From: Halorientalis marina
Lineage (GTDB): Archaea; Halobacteriota; Halobacteria; Halobacteriales; Haloarculaceae
Assembly (NCBI RefSeq): GCF_023028345.1
Contig: NZ_CP095487.1
Location: 2,666,001 to 2,730,000, forward strand
Direction of reading: 5' to 3'
DNA: 64,000 nucleotides
The translations under genes were made by a program, and so were the position numbers. The notes below the pieces were generated by a model, which was not told the DNA's origin, did not search any database, and saw only the letters and a list, made by a program, of their open reading frames with translations. Below are positions 8,330 through 16,449 of the stretch, in pieces. Within the stretch, counting starts at the first letter, position 1. Every line of letters starts with the position of its first letter.

Positions 8330-8449
8330 CCTTATGCAGAAATCGTGGATTTCGGATAATAAAGCCACCGGTCGCGGGCGGGGGCACGGGGACGCTGGAG
8401 CGAAAGCGGGTGCGGCGGGGGCGGGGAGTACGGAGGCGGGCCCGAGGAG

Positions 8450-9139
8450 TCAGCGCGTCGCCTGCTTCCAGGCCTTGAGATCCACGATCTCGCCGTCGAC
8501 CGTCTCGGCAGGAGCGTCGGCGGCCCAGCGGAACATCGGGGCCACGTCGTCCGGGTCGCGGCCCGTTCCACCGGTGAGGTCGGTCGCGACCTGCCCCGGG
8601 TCGACGACGGCGACGGCCTGGTCGAGATCGGCGGCGAACCCGCGGGCGACGGCCTCCGCGGCCGCCTTCGAGACCGCGTAGGAACCGAACCCGCCCATCG
8701 CCTCCCGCGCGACCGCGCCGGAGGGAACGAGGACGCGTCCGTCGTCGGCGAGGTGAGGGACGGCCTCGCGGACCGTCGTGAAGACCCCGCGTGCGTTCGT
8801 CCGGAAATGGTCGTCGAACGCGGCGTAAGATTCGGCCGGAAGTGGCGTCTCACCCGCTTCGCCGTGGTAGACGCCGGCGTTGGCGACGACGAGGTCTATC
8901 TCGCCCCCCTCGCGGGCCGCGGTCTCCATCAGCCGCTCCACGTCGAACTCGTCGCGCACGTCCGCCCGCATCGCCGTCACGGTTCCCCCATCGGCGCGAA
9001 TCGTTTCTGCGGTCCTATCGAGTGCCTCGTCGTCGCGGGCACAGCAGACGACGTGTGCCCCGTCCCCGGCGAACAGGCGGGCAAGGGCGGCGCCGAGTCC
9101 GCGACTCGCACCGGTCACTACGGCGGTGGTCCCGTCCAT
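8450..9139 (-). CDS. Short-chain dehydrogenase/reductase
   Basis: A 229-residue classical SDR. TGASRGLG at residues ~9-16 binds NAD(P), NAGVY marks the central strand, PSGAVA supplies the catalytic Ser and SYAVSKAA the YxxxK pair. The C-terminal substrate loop is short. It catalyses an NAD(P)H-dependent oxidoreduction of unknown substrate. It is divergent from the carotenoid block across 119 nt and may not be functionally linked to it. Confidence 0.85.
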   Translation of the reverse strand: MDGTTAVVTGASRGLGAALARLFAGDGAHVVCCARDDEALDRTAETIRADGGTVTAMRADVRDEFDVERLMETAAREGGEIDLVVANAGVYHGEAGETPLPAESYAAFDDHFRTNARGVFTTVREAVPHLADDGRVLVPSGAVAREAMGGFGSYAVSKAAAEAVARGFAADLDQAVAVVDPGQVATDLTGGTGRDPDDVAPMFRWAADAPAETVDGEIVDLKAWKQATR

Positions 9140-9226
9140 GTCGTCACTGTCGGCCCGCCCGTTCTAACCCCTTGCCCCTCCGGAAACCAGCACAGGCGGA
9201 GACGTACCCAACTGATGGTCCGTCCC

Positions 9227-9234
9227 TTTTATAT
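9227..9234 (+). promoter_or_regulatory. TATA box of the bacterioruberin operon
   Basis: TTTTATAT is centred 28 nt before the crtD ATG at 9259. No other promoter is evident before the end of cruF. Confidence 0.6.
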
Positions 9235-9258
9235 CGATTCGACCCGGATTTGTACGTA

Positions 9259-10758
9259 ATGAGTTCGCTCGACGGTACGGCGATCGACGTGGTCGGCGGG
9301 GGGTTCGGGGGACTGTCGACGGCCTGCTACCTGGCCGACGCGGGGGCCGACGTACGGATCATCGAGAAGAACGAACAGATGGGGGGACGGGCCAGCCGGC
9401 TCGAAGCAGAGGGGTTCCGGTTCGACATGGGACCGTCGTGGTACCTGATGCCCGACGTGTTCGAGCGCTTCTTCGGCCACTTCGGGACGGCCCCGGAAGA
9501 CTACTACGAGCTGGAACGGCTCGATCCCCACTACCGCATCTTCTTCAAGGACGGCGATCAGGTGGACGTGCCCGCCGACCGCGGTCAGGTCAAGGAGATC
9601 TTCGAGTCCTACGAGGACGGCGCGGGCGAAGCCTTCGACGAGTACCTGGAGGTGAGCGAGCAAAACTACGAGATCGCGATGGAGAACTTCGTCTACACGG
9701 ACCGCCCGCGGCTCCGTGACTGGATCGACCTCGACGTCATGAAGGCCGCGCCCATCGGCCTGAAACTCATCGGGAACATGCAGGGCCACGTCGAGGACTA
9801 CTTCGAGCACCCGAAACTCCAGCAGATCATGCAGTACACGCTGGTCTTCCTCGGTGGCTCGCCGCGGAACACGCCCGCGCTGTACAACATGATGGGCCAC
9901 GTCGACTTCAACCTCGGCGTCCACTACCCCGAACGCGGCATCGGCTCGGTCGTCGACGCCATGGTCGACCTCGGCGACGAACTCGGCGTCGAGTACGTCA
10001 CCGACGCGCCGGTCGCGGAGATCACCCGCCGGAAGAACGGGTTTCTCCTCGCCACCGAGGACGGCACCGAGTACAACCCCGACCTCGTGGTCAGCGACGC
10101 CGACTACGCTCACACCGAGCGGGAACTGCTCCCGGAACACGAACGGCAGTACAGCGACGACTACTTCGACAGCAAGACCTACGCCCCGTCCGCGTTCCTC
10201 ATGTACTGGGGCGTCGAGGGGGACGTGGACGAACTCGCCCACCACACCCTCGTCCTGCCCGAGGACTGGGACCAGCACTTCAGCCAGATATTCGACGACC
10301 CGCAGTGGCCGGACAACCCCGCCTACTACCTCTGTGTCCCGTCGAAGACCGACGAGACCGTCGTGCCGGACGGGGACACCGATTCCTACAGCAACCTCTT
10401 CGTCCTCGTCCCCATCGCGCCGGGCCTGGACGACGGCGAGGAGATCCGCGCCGAGTACCGCGAGAAAGTCCTCGACGACATCGCCGAAAACACCGGCGTC
10501 GAACTCCGGGACCGCATCGTCTTCGAGGAGGACTTCTGCGTCTCGGACTTCGCCGCGCGATACAACTCCATCCAGGGGACGGCGCTGGGGCTGGCCCACA
10601 CGCTGAAACAGACCGCCATCCTGCGCCCGAACCACCGCTCTTCGGCCGTCGACGGCCTCTACTACACCGGGTCGTTCACGACCCCCGGCATCGGCGTGCC
10701 GATGTGTCTCATCAGCGGGGAACACACCGCAGACGCCGTCATCGACGACCAGACATGA
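9259..10758 (+). CDS. crtD: Carotenoid 3,4-desaturase (CrtI/CrtD family)
   Basis: A 499-residue FAD-dependent carotenoid desaturase. The N-terminal dinucleotide fold VVGGGFGGLSTACYLADAG (residues ~10-28) is followed by IIEKNEQMGGRAS, and the C terminus YYTGSFTTPGIGVP binds the FAD tail. The motifs alone would also fit phytoene desaturase CrtI. The assignment to CrtD rests on the gene order crtD-lyeJ-cruF, known from Haloarcula japonica bacterioruberin synthesis, where CrtD introduces the 3,4 double bonds. It starts at ATG 9259, leaderless, and overlaps lyeJ by 4 nt. Confidence 0.8.
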   Translation: MSSLDGTAIDVVGGGFGGLSTACYLADAGADVRIIEKNEQMGGRASRLEAEGFRFDMGPSWYLMPDVFERFFGHFGTAPEDYYELERLDPHYRIFFKDGDQVDVPADRGQVKEIFESYEDGAGEAFDEYLEVSEQNYEIAMENFVYTDRPRLRDWIDLDVMKAAPIGLKLIGNMQGHVEDYFEHPKLQQIMQYTLVFLGGSPRNTPALYNMMGHVDFNLGVHYPERGIGSVVDAMVDLGDELGVEYVTDAPVAEITRRKNGFLLATEDGTEYNPDLVVSDADYAHTERELLPEHERQYSDDYFDSKTYAPSAFLMYWGVEGDVDELAHHTLVLPEDWDQHFSQIFDDPQWPDNPAYYLCVPSKTDETVVPDGDTDSYSNLFVLVPIAPGLDDGEEIRAEYREKVLDDIAENTGVELRDRIVFEEDFCVSDFAARYNSIQGTALGLAHTLKQTAILRPNHRSSAVDGLYYTGSFTTPGIGVPMCLISGEHTADAVIDDQT

Positions 10759-11660
10759 GCGAGAGCACGAACGTCCCCGACCGGGTGGAACGGTTCGCCA
10801 GCTACCTCCCGACGAAGGAGACGCGGCTGGGCTACCTGTTCTGGCTCTCCCGGCCCCGTTTCTGGCTCTACCTCGGCGGCCCGGTCATCGTCGGCGCCAC
10901 CTACGCCGCCGGGTCGCTCGGGGAACTGTTCACGCCGCTGAATATCGCCCTTCTCGCCTTCTTCACCGTCCCCGCGAACGTCTTTCTCTACGGCATCAAC
11001 GACGCCTTCGACGCCGACATCGACGAGGTAAACCCCAAGAAGGAGGACAAGGAGGTCCGCTTTCGCGACGACATCTGGGTGATGCTCGTCGTCATCTTCA
11101 GCGGCGTCACCGGGGGACTGTTCATCTTTCTCGTCCCGCCAATCGCCGCGCAGGTGCTGGCCGCCTGGTACCTGCTGGCCGTCGAGTACAGCGCCCCGCC
11201 CCTGCGGTTCAAGACCAAGCCCTTCCTCGATTCCTTCTCGAACGGGCTGTACATCCTCCCCGGCGTCATCGCGTTCACGGCCGTCGCCGGCGAACTCCCG
11301 CCCACCATGGCTATCGTCGGCGGGTGGCTCTGGACGATGGGGATGCACACCTTCTCGGCCATCCCCGACATCGAGCCCGACCGCGAGGCCGGCATCAGAA
11401 CGACGGCGACCGTCCTCGGCAAAAAGCGGACGTACGTCTACTGTGCGGTCTGCTGGCTGGCCGCCGCCGCGGCGTTCACGACGGTCCACGTCGCCTTCGG
11501 TGCCCTCCTCCTGCTCTATCCCGTCCTCGTGTTCGGCATCGCCGGGTCGAGCATCGACGTGGACGACGCCTACTGGTGGTACCCCGCCATCAACACGCTA
11601 ATCGGCATGACGATGACCCTCGGTGGCCTCTGGGTGCTCGTGTTCGGCTATGGCGGTTGA
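10755..11660 (+). CDS. lyeJ: Lycopene elongase/1,2-hydratase (UbiA family)
   Basis: A 301-residue integral membrane prenyltransferase with about eight or nine helices. The two Asp-rich UbiA motifs are NDAFDADID (residues ~78-86) and DIEPDREAG (~200-208), which bind the Mg-diphosphate of dimethylallyl diphosphate. In haloarchaea LyeJ adds C5 units to both ends of lycopene and hydrates the product on the way to bacterioruberin. The ATG overlaps the crtD stop (ATGA), so the genes are translationally coupled, and the 3' end overlaps cruF by 11 nt. Confidence 0.9.
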   Translation: MSESTNVPDRVERFASYLPTKETRLGYLFWLSRPRFWLYLGGPVIVGATYAAGSLGELFTPLNIALLAFFTVPANVFLYGINDAFDADIDEVNPKKEDKEVRFRDDIWVMLVVIFSGVTGGLFIFLVPPIAAQVLAAWYLLAVEYSAPPLRFKTKPFLDSFSNGLYILPGVIAFTAVAGELPPTMAIVGGWLWTMGMHTFSAIPDIEPDREAGIRTTATVLGKKRTYVYCAVCWLAAAAAFTTVHVAFGALLLLYPVLVFGIAGSSIDVDDAYWWYPAINTLIGMTMTLGGLWVLVFGYGG

Positions 11661-12507
11661 GACCGTCACGCGGGAGCGAGTCGAGGCACGACTCGACGAC
11701 CTCGTCCGCGAGAACCGCTTTCTCATCGCCGTCGTCTTCCCCGCGATGGGCGCCGTGCTGCTCGTCGCCAGCGCCGAGACGCTGCTGCCCGGCTCCCTCA
11801 ACTTCAACCCCTACCTCATCCTCTTCGGGACGCTCGTGATGCGGTTGCCGCTCGTCGCCGGCGTCGCGCCCCTCGTCGACCGGCGGGCCGTCCTCGCACT
11901 CGGCCTGCTCACGGTCTACTCCTACGGCATCGAGTACGTCGGCACGACGACCGGGTGGCCCTACGGCGCCTTCACGTACGGCGTCGACCTCGGGCCGATG
12001 CTGTTCGGGAAGGTCCCGCTCGGCCTGCCCGTCTTCTTTTTCCCGCTGGTGCTCAACAGCTACCTGCTCTGTCTGCTCCTGCTCGGCCGCCGGGCGCGAG
12101 CGTGGTTCGTCCGCCTCCCCGTGGTCATCGCCGCCGTGCTCGCGGTGGACCTCGTCCTCGACCCCGGTGCGGTGGCACTGGGTTTCTGGGCGTACGACGC
12201 CGGCGGCGCCTACTACGCCGTCCCGTGGACGAACTACGCCGGCTGGGTGCTCTCGGCGACCGTCGCCGTCGTCCTGTTCGACGTGGCCTTCGACCGCGCG
12301 GCGCTCGTCGAACGCGTCCAGCGCTGTGAGTTCATGCTCGACGACCTGGTAAGCTTCGTCATCCTCTGGGGCGCCATCAACGCGTACTTCTTCAACTGGA
12401 TTCCCGTCGCGCTCGGTGGGCTCTTCTTCCTCGGCCTGGTCCGGATCGACCGCTTCGACTTCCGGGTGTGGCGGACGGTGCCGTGGCTCGGGGAGTCGCG
12501 ATCCTGA
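11650..12507 (+). CDS. cruF: Bisanhydrobacterioruberin hydratase
   Basis: A 285-residue membrane protein with about seven hydrophobic helices, of the CruF/DUF422 carotenoid hydratase family. Segments such as TGWPYGAFTYG and FWAYDAGGAYYAVPWTNYAGW match the family. It hydrates the terminal double bonds of bisanhydrobacterioruberin to give bacterioruberin, a C50 membrane pigment. The ATG at 11650 lies inside the end of lyeJ, and an in-frame start at 11623 would lengthen that overlap without need. Confidence 0.88.
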   Translation: MAVETVTRERVEARLDDLVRENRFLIAVVFPAMGAVLLVASAETLLPGSLNFNPYLILFGTLVMRLPLVAGVAPLVDRRAVLALGLLTVYSYGIEYVGTTTGWPYGAFTYGVDLGPMLFGKVPLGLPVFFFPLVLNSYLLCLLLLGRRARAWFVRLPVVIAAVLAVDLVLDPGAVALGFWAYDAGGAYYAVPWTNYAGWVLSATVAVVLFDVAFDRAALVERVQRCEFMLDDLVSFVILWGAINAYFFNWIPVALGGLFFLGLVRIDRFDFRVWRTVPWLGESRS

Positions 12508-12519
12508 GAAGCGGGCGAG

Positions 12520-13476
12520 TCACTGCGTCGGCAGCGTGTCCGGCGGCTCGAAATCGGGGGAGGTTCCGGGTGCCTCACCGATAGTGGAGACGCGCTCGAA
12601 GACCGCCTCGGGGTCCTTGTTCCACATCCAGTGCCAGCGGGTCTTGGCGACGAGCCAGGCCTTCCTGGTCGTCGAGATGCTCGGCGTCTCCGAGAGCACG
12701 TCGTAGTCCCGCTCGCGGATGAGGCGGTGGTGGTCGGCGTAGAGGACGGCGGCGAGCAACACGGCGAACTGGCAGTCCTCGGGGAGGTACTTGATGCCGG
12801 CGACGCCCTCGCGGTAGAGGTCCTCCGCGCGGCGCATCTCGTGGACCATCGCCGAGCGGAACCCGTCGGTCATCTCCAGGTCCTCGACGGTCTCGTGGCT
12901 CGCGCCGTAGGCCTCCAGGGTTTCGGCTGGGAGGTAGATGCGGTCGCGGTCGACGACGTCTTCCCGCACGTCCCGCAGGAAGTTCGACAGCTGGAAGGCC
13001 TCGCCCAGCGCGCAGGCGTGCGGCCGTGCCACCTCGGGGTCTTCCGTGTCCATGATCGCGGTCATCATGTAGCCGACCGCGGCCGCGGACCCCTCCATGT
13101 AGGATTCGAGTTCGTCGTAGGTCTCGTAGCGGGACTTCTCGATGTCGGTGAGCATCGCGTCGACGAACAGCTCCACGTCGTCGTCGGTGATCGCCGTCTC
13201 GCGGCGGACCTCGTCGAAGGCGGAGAGGACGGGGTCGTCGGTCTCGCGGCGGCCGAGCGCGGCCTCGCGGATGCGCACGAGTTCCTCGTGCTGTTGTTCG
13301 GGCGTCAGGTCGCGGTCCTCGTTGTCCACGACCTCGTCCGCGATGCGGAAGAACGCGTACAGGACGTAGGTCTTGTGCCGGACGCGCGGGGGGAGCACGC
13401 GCGTCGCGAAGTAGAACGTCTTGCCGGTACGCCTGTGTATCGATTTGCTTTCGGCGAGGGATTCGTTCGTTACCAT
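12520..13476 (-). CDS. crtB: Phytoene synthase
   Basis: A 318-residue squalene/phytoene synthase that condenses two geranylgeranyl diphosphates to phytoene. The Asp-rich motif DEVVDNED (residues ~47-54) and the second motif DVREDVVDRDRIYLP (~170) bind Mg-diphosphate. RTGKTFYFATRVLPP near the N terminus and the YMEGSAAAVG segment are typical. The ATG at 13476 is preferred to an upstream in-frame start at 13545, which adds non-conserved sequence. It is convergent with cruF across 12 nt, so both ends of the C50 pathway are encoded in one block. Confidence 0.9.
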   Translation of the reverse strand: MVTNESLAESKSIHRRTGKTFYFATRVLPPRVRHKTYVLYAFFRIADEVVDNEDRDLTPEQQHEELVRIREAALGRRETDDPVLSAFDEVRRETAITDDDVELFVDAMLTDIEKSRYETYDELESYMEGSAAAVGYMMTAIMDTEDPEVARPHACALGEAFQLSNFLRDVREDVVDRDRIYLPAETLEAYGASHETVEDLEMTDGFRSAMVHEMRRAEDLYREGVAGIKYLPEDCQFAVLLAAVLYADHHRLIRERDYDVLSETPSISTTRKAWLVAKTRWHWMWNKDPEAVFERVSTIGEAPGTSPDFEPPDTLPTQ

Positions 13477-13598
13477 TCGGATTCCGGTGTTGTCACGTGA
13501 ATGCACCCAATAGACGGGCTGCGGGGAGCCGACACGACTGCACACGCACGAGCCTTGTTATACATACTAATATGGCGCTGAGACATAAAAGGGAGGTG

Positions 13599-13612
13599 CC
13601 CAACTGGTTGGG
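13599..13612. repeat. Short palindrome upstream of the coiled-coil gene
   Basis: CCCAAC-TG-GTTGGG lies in the 216-nt gap between the divergent genes crtB and 13693-13965. The flanking GGAGGTG and CACCCCC could extend it into a longer RNA stem. No function is assigned. Confidence 0.35.
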
Positions 13613-13692
13613 GCGAAATCACCCCCGCTCGCAGGGCCGGCGACTCGCGAGTACCGGAAACGTTTTCCAGGGAGTTCGTCGTAGCTTGGAAC

Positions 13693-13965
13693 ATGGTTCG
13701 CGAGAAACTGCAAGAGGCGGCGACACGTCTAGAGACCGCGAGCGAGAACGCAGGGGACGCCGACGCGACCGACCGACTGGCCGACCTCGCCGACCAGCTC
13801 GACGACCTGGCGACGGCCGAGCGCGGCCCGGACCACGGTCGGATGGCCCGCATCCAGAACGCGCTCTCGGACCTGAAAGACGACGTTGCCACCGAGGTCG
13901 TCGACGACATCGACGCGGCCAAGGACGCGATCAGCGCCTACCGCGAGACGGTCGAGGGCGTCTGA
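13693..13965 (+). CDS. Small helical protein, tandem paralogue 1
   Basis: A 90-residue acidic, almost wholly helical protein (heptad-like Leu/Ala pattern through LADLADQLDDLAT and IQNALSDLKDDV). It has no Cys, signal or membrane segment. It resembles the small haloarchaeal families of unknown function found as single domains. The next gene (14013-14294) is a diverged copy with the same order of helices and the shared core DRLADLADQ / KRLADLAHQ. The ATG at 13693 is about 31 nt after a weak CGTTTTCC box. Confidence 0.65.
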   Translation: MVREKLQEAATRLETASENAGDADATDRLADLADQLDDLATAERGPDHGRMARIQNALSDLKDDVATEVVDDIDAAKDAISAYRETVEGV

Positions 13966-14012
13966 ACGAACCCGGAAACTATTACTCGTGTCGGCGCGGA
14001 AACCGACGTACG

Positions 14013-14294
14013 GTGAGGGGAACTCGTACACACAAGGGTGGATTGCACAAGGCGAACGAACAGCTACTGCTCGCCGCGAAGCTTACCTTCGAGACCGAGC
14101 GTGCGAAGCGGCTCGCCGACCTCGCACACCAGGTGGGTGAACTCGCCGACGCGGGCCGGCCCGACCCGTCGGCCGTCGAGACCGTCGAGCGACAGTTGCG
14201 GGACCTGCGCGCGGACGCCCACGACGACGTTCGCGGCGCCATCGACCGCGCCACCGACCTGCTCGCGGCGTCGCGCGGCGTCGAAGCGGCCTGA
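14013..14294 (+). CDS. Small helical protein, tandem paralogue 2
   Basis: A 93-residue helical protein paralogous to the gene 48 nt upstream. The core RLADLAHQVGELAD, the VERQLRDLRADAHDDV stretch and the final IDRATDLLAA align with copy 1. There is no ATG near the N terminus. I chose the GTG at 14013 because CTATTACT (13978-13985) is about 30 nt upstream; a TTG at 14043 is the alternative and would remove ten residues. The two proteins may form a hetero-oligomeric coiled coil (inference). Confidence 0.55.
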   Translation: MRGTRTHKGGLHKANEQLLLAAKLTFETERAKRLADLAHQVGELADAGRPDPSAVETVERQLRDLRADAHDDVRGAIDRATDLLAASRGVEAA

Positions 14295-14351
14295 GTGGGG
14301 GCCCGCCGCTCGGACGTACATTCATGACCGCTCCGGTCGTTGCGCCGACCG

Positions 14352-14663
14352 ATGAGTGACGACGCCGACGGCGTCCTCCGAATCTGGTTCGTCTACGAGA
14401 TCGCCGCCCTCGTCGGCTCGTTCGTCCTCCTCGCGGCGAGTCTCGCGGACTACACGACGCTACTCGACGGCTTCTCGCGCGGACTCCGACTGGCCGGGCT
14501 CGTCTTTTTCGCCGTCGAGTTGCTGATTCCGACCTACGTCTACCTCGACAGCCGACGCCGCGAGGACGTGAGTGGCATCTGGCTCCACGCCAGCGCCATG
14601 CCCGTCGTCAACCTTGTCGGCCTGCTCGGGTACCTGGAGGAACGGAGCAGGAAAGGGAACTGA
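14352..14663 (+). CDS. Small membrane protein
   Basis: A 103-residue protein with three hydrophobic segments (about residues 10-30, 43-62 and 76-92) and a basic C-terminal tail EERSRKGN, which should face the cytoplasm. No family recognised. The ATG at 14352 is preferred over an in-frame start four codons upstream. It converges on the ornithine cyclodeaminase gene, separated by the copied 3'-end repeats. Confidence 0.6.
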   Translation: MSDDADGVLRIWFVYEIAALVGSFVLLAASLADYTTLLDGFSRGLRLAGLVFFAVELLIPTYVYLDSRRREDVSGIWLHASAMPVVNLVGLLGYLEERSRKGN

Positions 14664-14677
14664 CGGGTCAGGAGACG

Positions 14678-14960
14678 AGTTTGTCCGCCAACATCGGCAG
14701 GAAGGTCCCACATCCACCTTTTTCCCGCTCGGGTGGCCTCCGGCCACCACTCGCGGCAAAAACGTGGGCGAAAAAACCGCACCCCTCACGGCGACGCCAG
14801 CAGTTTGTCCGCCAACATCGGCAGGAAGGTCCCACATCCACCTTTTTCTCCTCGGCGTGCTCCCTTCGGTCGCGACCCCTCGTCGAAAAACGTGGGCGAA
14901 AAAACCGCGCCCCTCACGGCGACGCCAGCAGTTTGTCCGCCAACATCGGCAGGAAGGTCC
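14678..14960 (-). repeat. Tandem copies of the 3' end of the downstream-lying gene
   Basis: Three copies of a segment starting AGTTTGTCCGCC occur at 14678, 14802 and 14930, spaced 124 and 128 nt. The last copy is the true 3' coding end of the gene 14914-16236. The middle copy repeats its last ~10 codons, the stop codon (equivalent TGA at 14786-14788) and the poly-T terminator. The first copy is cut short. A 47-nt stretch is identical between copies 1 and 2, and 44 nt around the stop differ by one base between copies 2 and 3. The spacer parts between the conserved blocks differ. Confidence 0.8.
14894..14906 (-). terminator. Poly-T terminator of the ornithine cyclodeaminase gene
   Basis: On the minus strand the sequence after the stop reads GGTTTTTTCGCCC and is soon followed by another CGTTTTTCG. 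Archaeal polymerase terminates at such T tracts. The same tract recurs in the copied segment 128 nt further on. Confidence 0.5.
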
Positions 14961-16236
14961 CGATGTCGGTCACCATCCCGACAGCCTGCGCGCTCCCGCG
15001 GTCGAGCAGTTGCGTGACCGTGGCGGGATCGATGTCGACACAGACCGTCGGCGTCGTCGACGGGAGACAGTTGCCGACGGCGACGGAATGCAGGAGCGTC
15101 GAGAGCATGAGCACGAGGTCGGCGTCGTGAGCCTGTTCGCGGATGGCGTTCTGGGCCTCGATGGCGTCGGTGATGGTGTCGGGGAGCGGGCCGTCGTCGC
15201 GGATCGACCCGGCGAGGACGAAGGGGCGGTCGTGTTCGATGCACTCGTACATGACGCCGGACTCGACGACGCCGGACTCGACGGCGGCCTCGATACCGCC
15301 GGCGCGGATCACCTCGCTGATCGCGTAGATGTGGTGTTTGTGGCCCTTCCGTGGGTGGTCCAGGCTCTCTGTGTCCATCCCCAGAGATGTGCCGTAGAGG
15401 TCCCGCTCGATGTCGTGGACGGCGAAGCCGTTGCCCGTCGAGATGGCGTCGACGTAGCCCTCGCGGACGAGGCGGGCGAGGTCCTCGCGGGCGCCGGAGT
15501 GGACGACCGCCGGGCCGGGCACCGCGAGTACCGTCCCGTCGTCGGCTTTCGTCTCCCTGATCGCGTCGGCGACGTTCCCGATGGTCGTCTCCGAGGGCCG
15601 CTCGGCGGAGACACCGCCCTGCATGAACCCGAACGCACCGCCCCCGTCACGGGGTCGTTCGGGCGGGTGGACGCGGATGCCCGCCTCGCCAGTGACGACG
15701 AGGTCGCCCGCCTCGATAGCGTTGAGGACCTTCGTGTACGCCCGGGGGCGGTCCTCGTCGGCGTCAGTCGGGTCACTGTCCGCGTCGGTTTCGTCGTCGG
15801 TGCCGTCGCCATCCGCGCCGTCGGTTCCGTCACTCTCCGCGTCCCCGGCCGGTTCGACCACCACGGCACAGTCCATCTCGATGCGGTCGACGGGCAGCCA
15901 CTCGCCGTCGTAGCGGACTTCGGTCGGGTGGTTGGTGGTCGAGTAGAAGCCGTGGGGCACCACCCGGTCTTCGGGTGCCTGTTCGAGCGTCGCGTCGCTC
16001 GGGTCGGCGGGGTTGGCGCCGTTCTGGTGGAGTTCGTGGACGATTTGCTGGAGTTGCTCCTCGGTGTCGGCCGAGACGACCAGTCGGGCGTAGGACTCGT
16101 CGGTCTCGTGGCGCCCGATGTCGAACGCTTCGACCTCGAAGGTCCCCCCCATGTCCATGACGATGCCGAAACAGGCCCCCATCGTCCCCGAGTCGATGAT
16201 GTGGCCCGCCAGTTCCACCTCGCGCGAGACCGTCAT
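14914..16236 (-). CDS. Ornithine cyclodeaminase-type LOR/SDH family protein (TIGR00300)
   Basis: A 440-residue protein of the archaeal LOR/SDH bifunctional-enzyme family. The N-terminal LOR-like domain (HIIDSGTMGACFGIVMDMGG) covers residues ~1-125, and a nucleotide-binding C-terminal domain follows (GNGFAVHDIERDLYG, HKHHIYAISEVIRAGG, ending DIGTFLPMLADKLL). Methanogen members make proline from ornithine with NAD+, the likely role here in arginine/proline metabolism. Between the domains (residues ~130-165) is an Asp/Gly/Thr-rich insertion probably forming a flexible halophilic linker. Its 3' end is present in extra copies downstream. Confidence 0.75.
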   Translation of the reverse strand: MTVSREVELAGHIIDSGTMGACFGIVMDMGGTFEVEAFDIGRHETDESYARLVVSADTEEQLQQIVHELHQNGANPADPSDATLEQAPEDRVVPHGFYSTTNHPTEVRYDGEWLPVDRIEMDCAVVVEPAGDAESDGTDGADGDGTDDETDADSDPTDADEDRPRAYTKVLNAIEAGDLVVTGEAGIRVHPPERPRDGGGAFGFMQGGVSAERPSETTIGNVADAIRETKADDGTVLAVPGPAVVHSGAREDLARLVREGYVDAISTGNGFAVHDIERDLYGTSLGMDTESLDHPRKGHKHHIYAISEVIRAGGIEAAVESGVVESGVMYECIEHDRPFVLAGSIRDDGPLPDTITDAIEAQNAIREQAHDADLVLMLSTLLHSVAVGNCLPSTTPTVCVDIDPATVTQLLDRGSAQAVGMVTDIGTFLPMLADKLLASP

Positions 16237-16449
16237 GCCCCCGCAAACGCGAGTGTCGGGGAAGTCGGTTCCGGTGCCGACGGCGACCCCGTGGTATCAG
16301 TGGCCCGAAACAGCCGGAAATATTATCACCGTTGATACTGAGGGGAGTGGGTATAGAAAGGGGCAGTCTCGAAGGTTGTACTGACCGAGCGGTCCGGTAG
16401 CTCGTGACGCTGCCAGCCTGCGCGACCCGCTCACACACGAGGGACGCGG

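Noticed and set aside
14678..14960. The repeated blocks considered as a CRISPR-like array.
   Set aside because: There are only three copies, the spacing (~125 nt) is too wide, and the repeat is the coding end and terminator of the adjacent gene. No cas genes are present.
14786..15244. A longer minus-strand frame that includes the copied stop region.
   Set aside because: It is out of frame with the LOR/SDH-type gene and arises only because the tandem copy repeats the end of the gene.
16294..16339. GTATCA and TGATAC inverted repeat in the gap before the sensor kinase at 16450.
   Set aside because: Arms are short and 34 nt apart with no relation to a start or TATA box.
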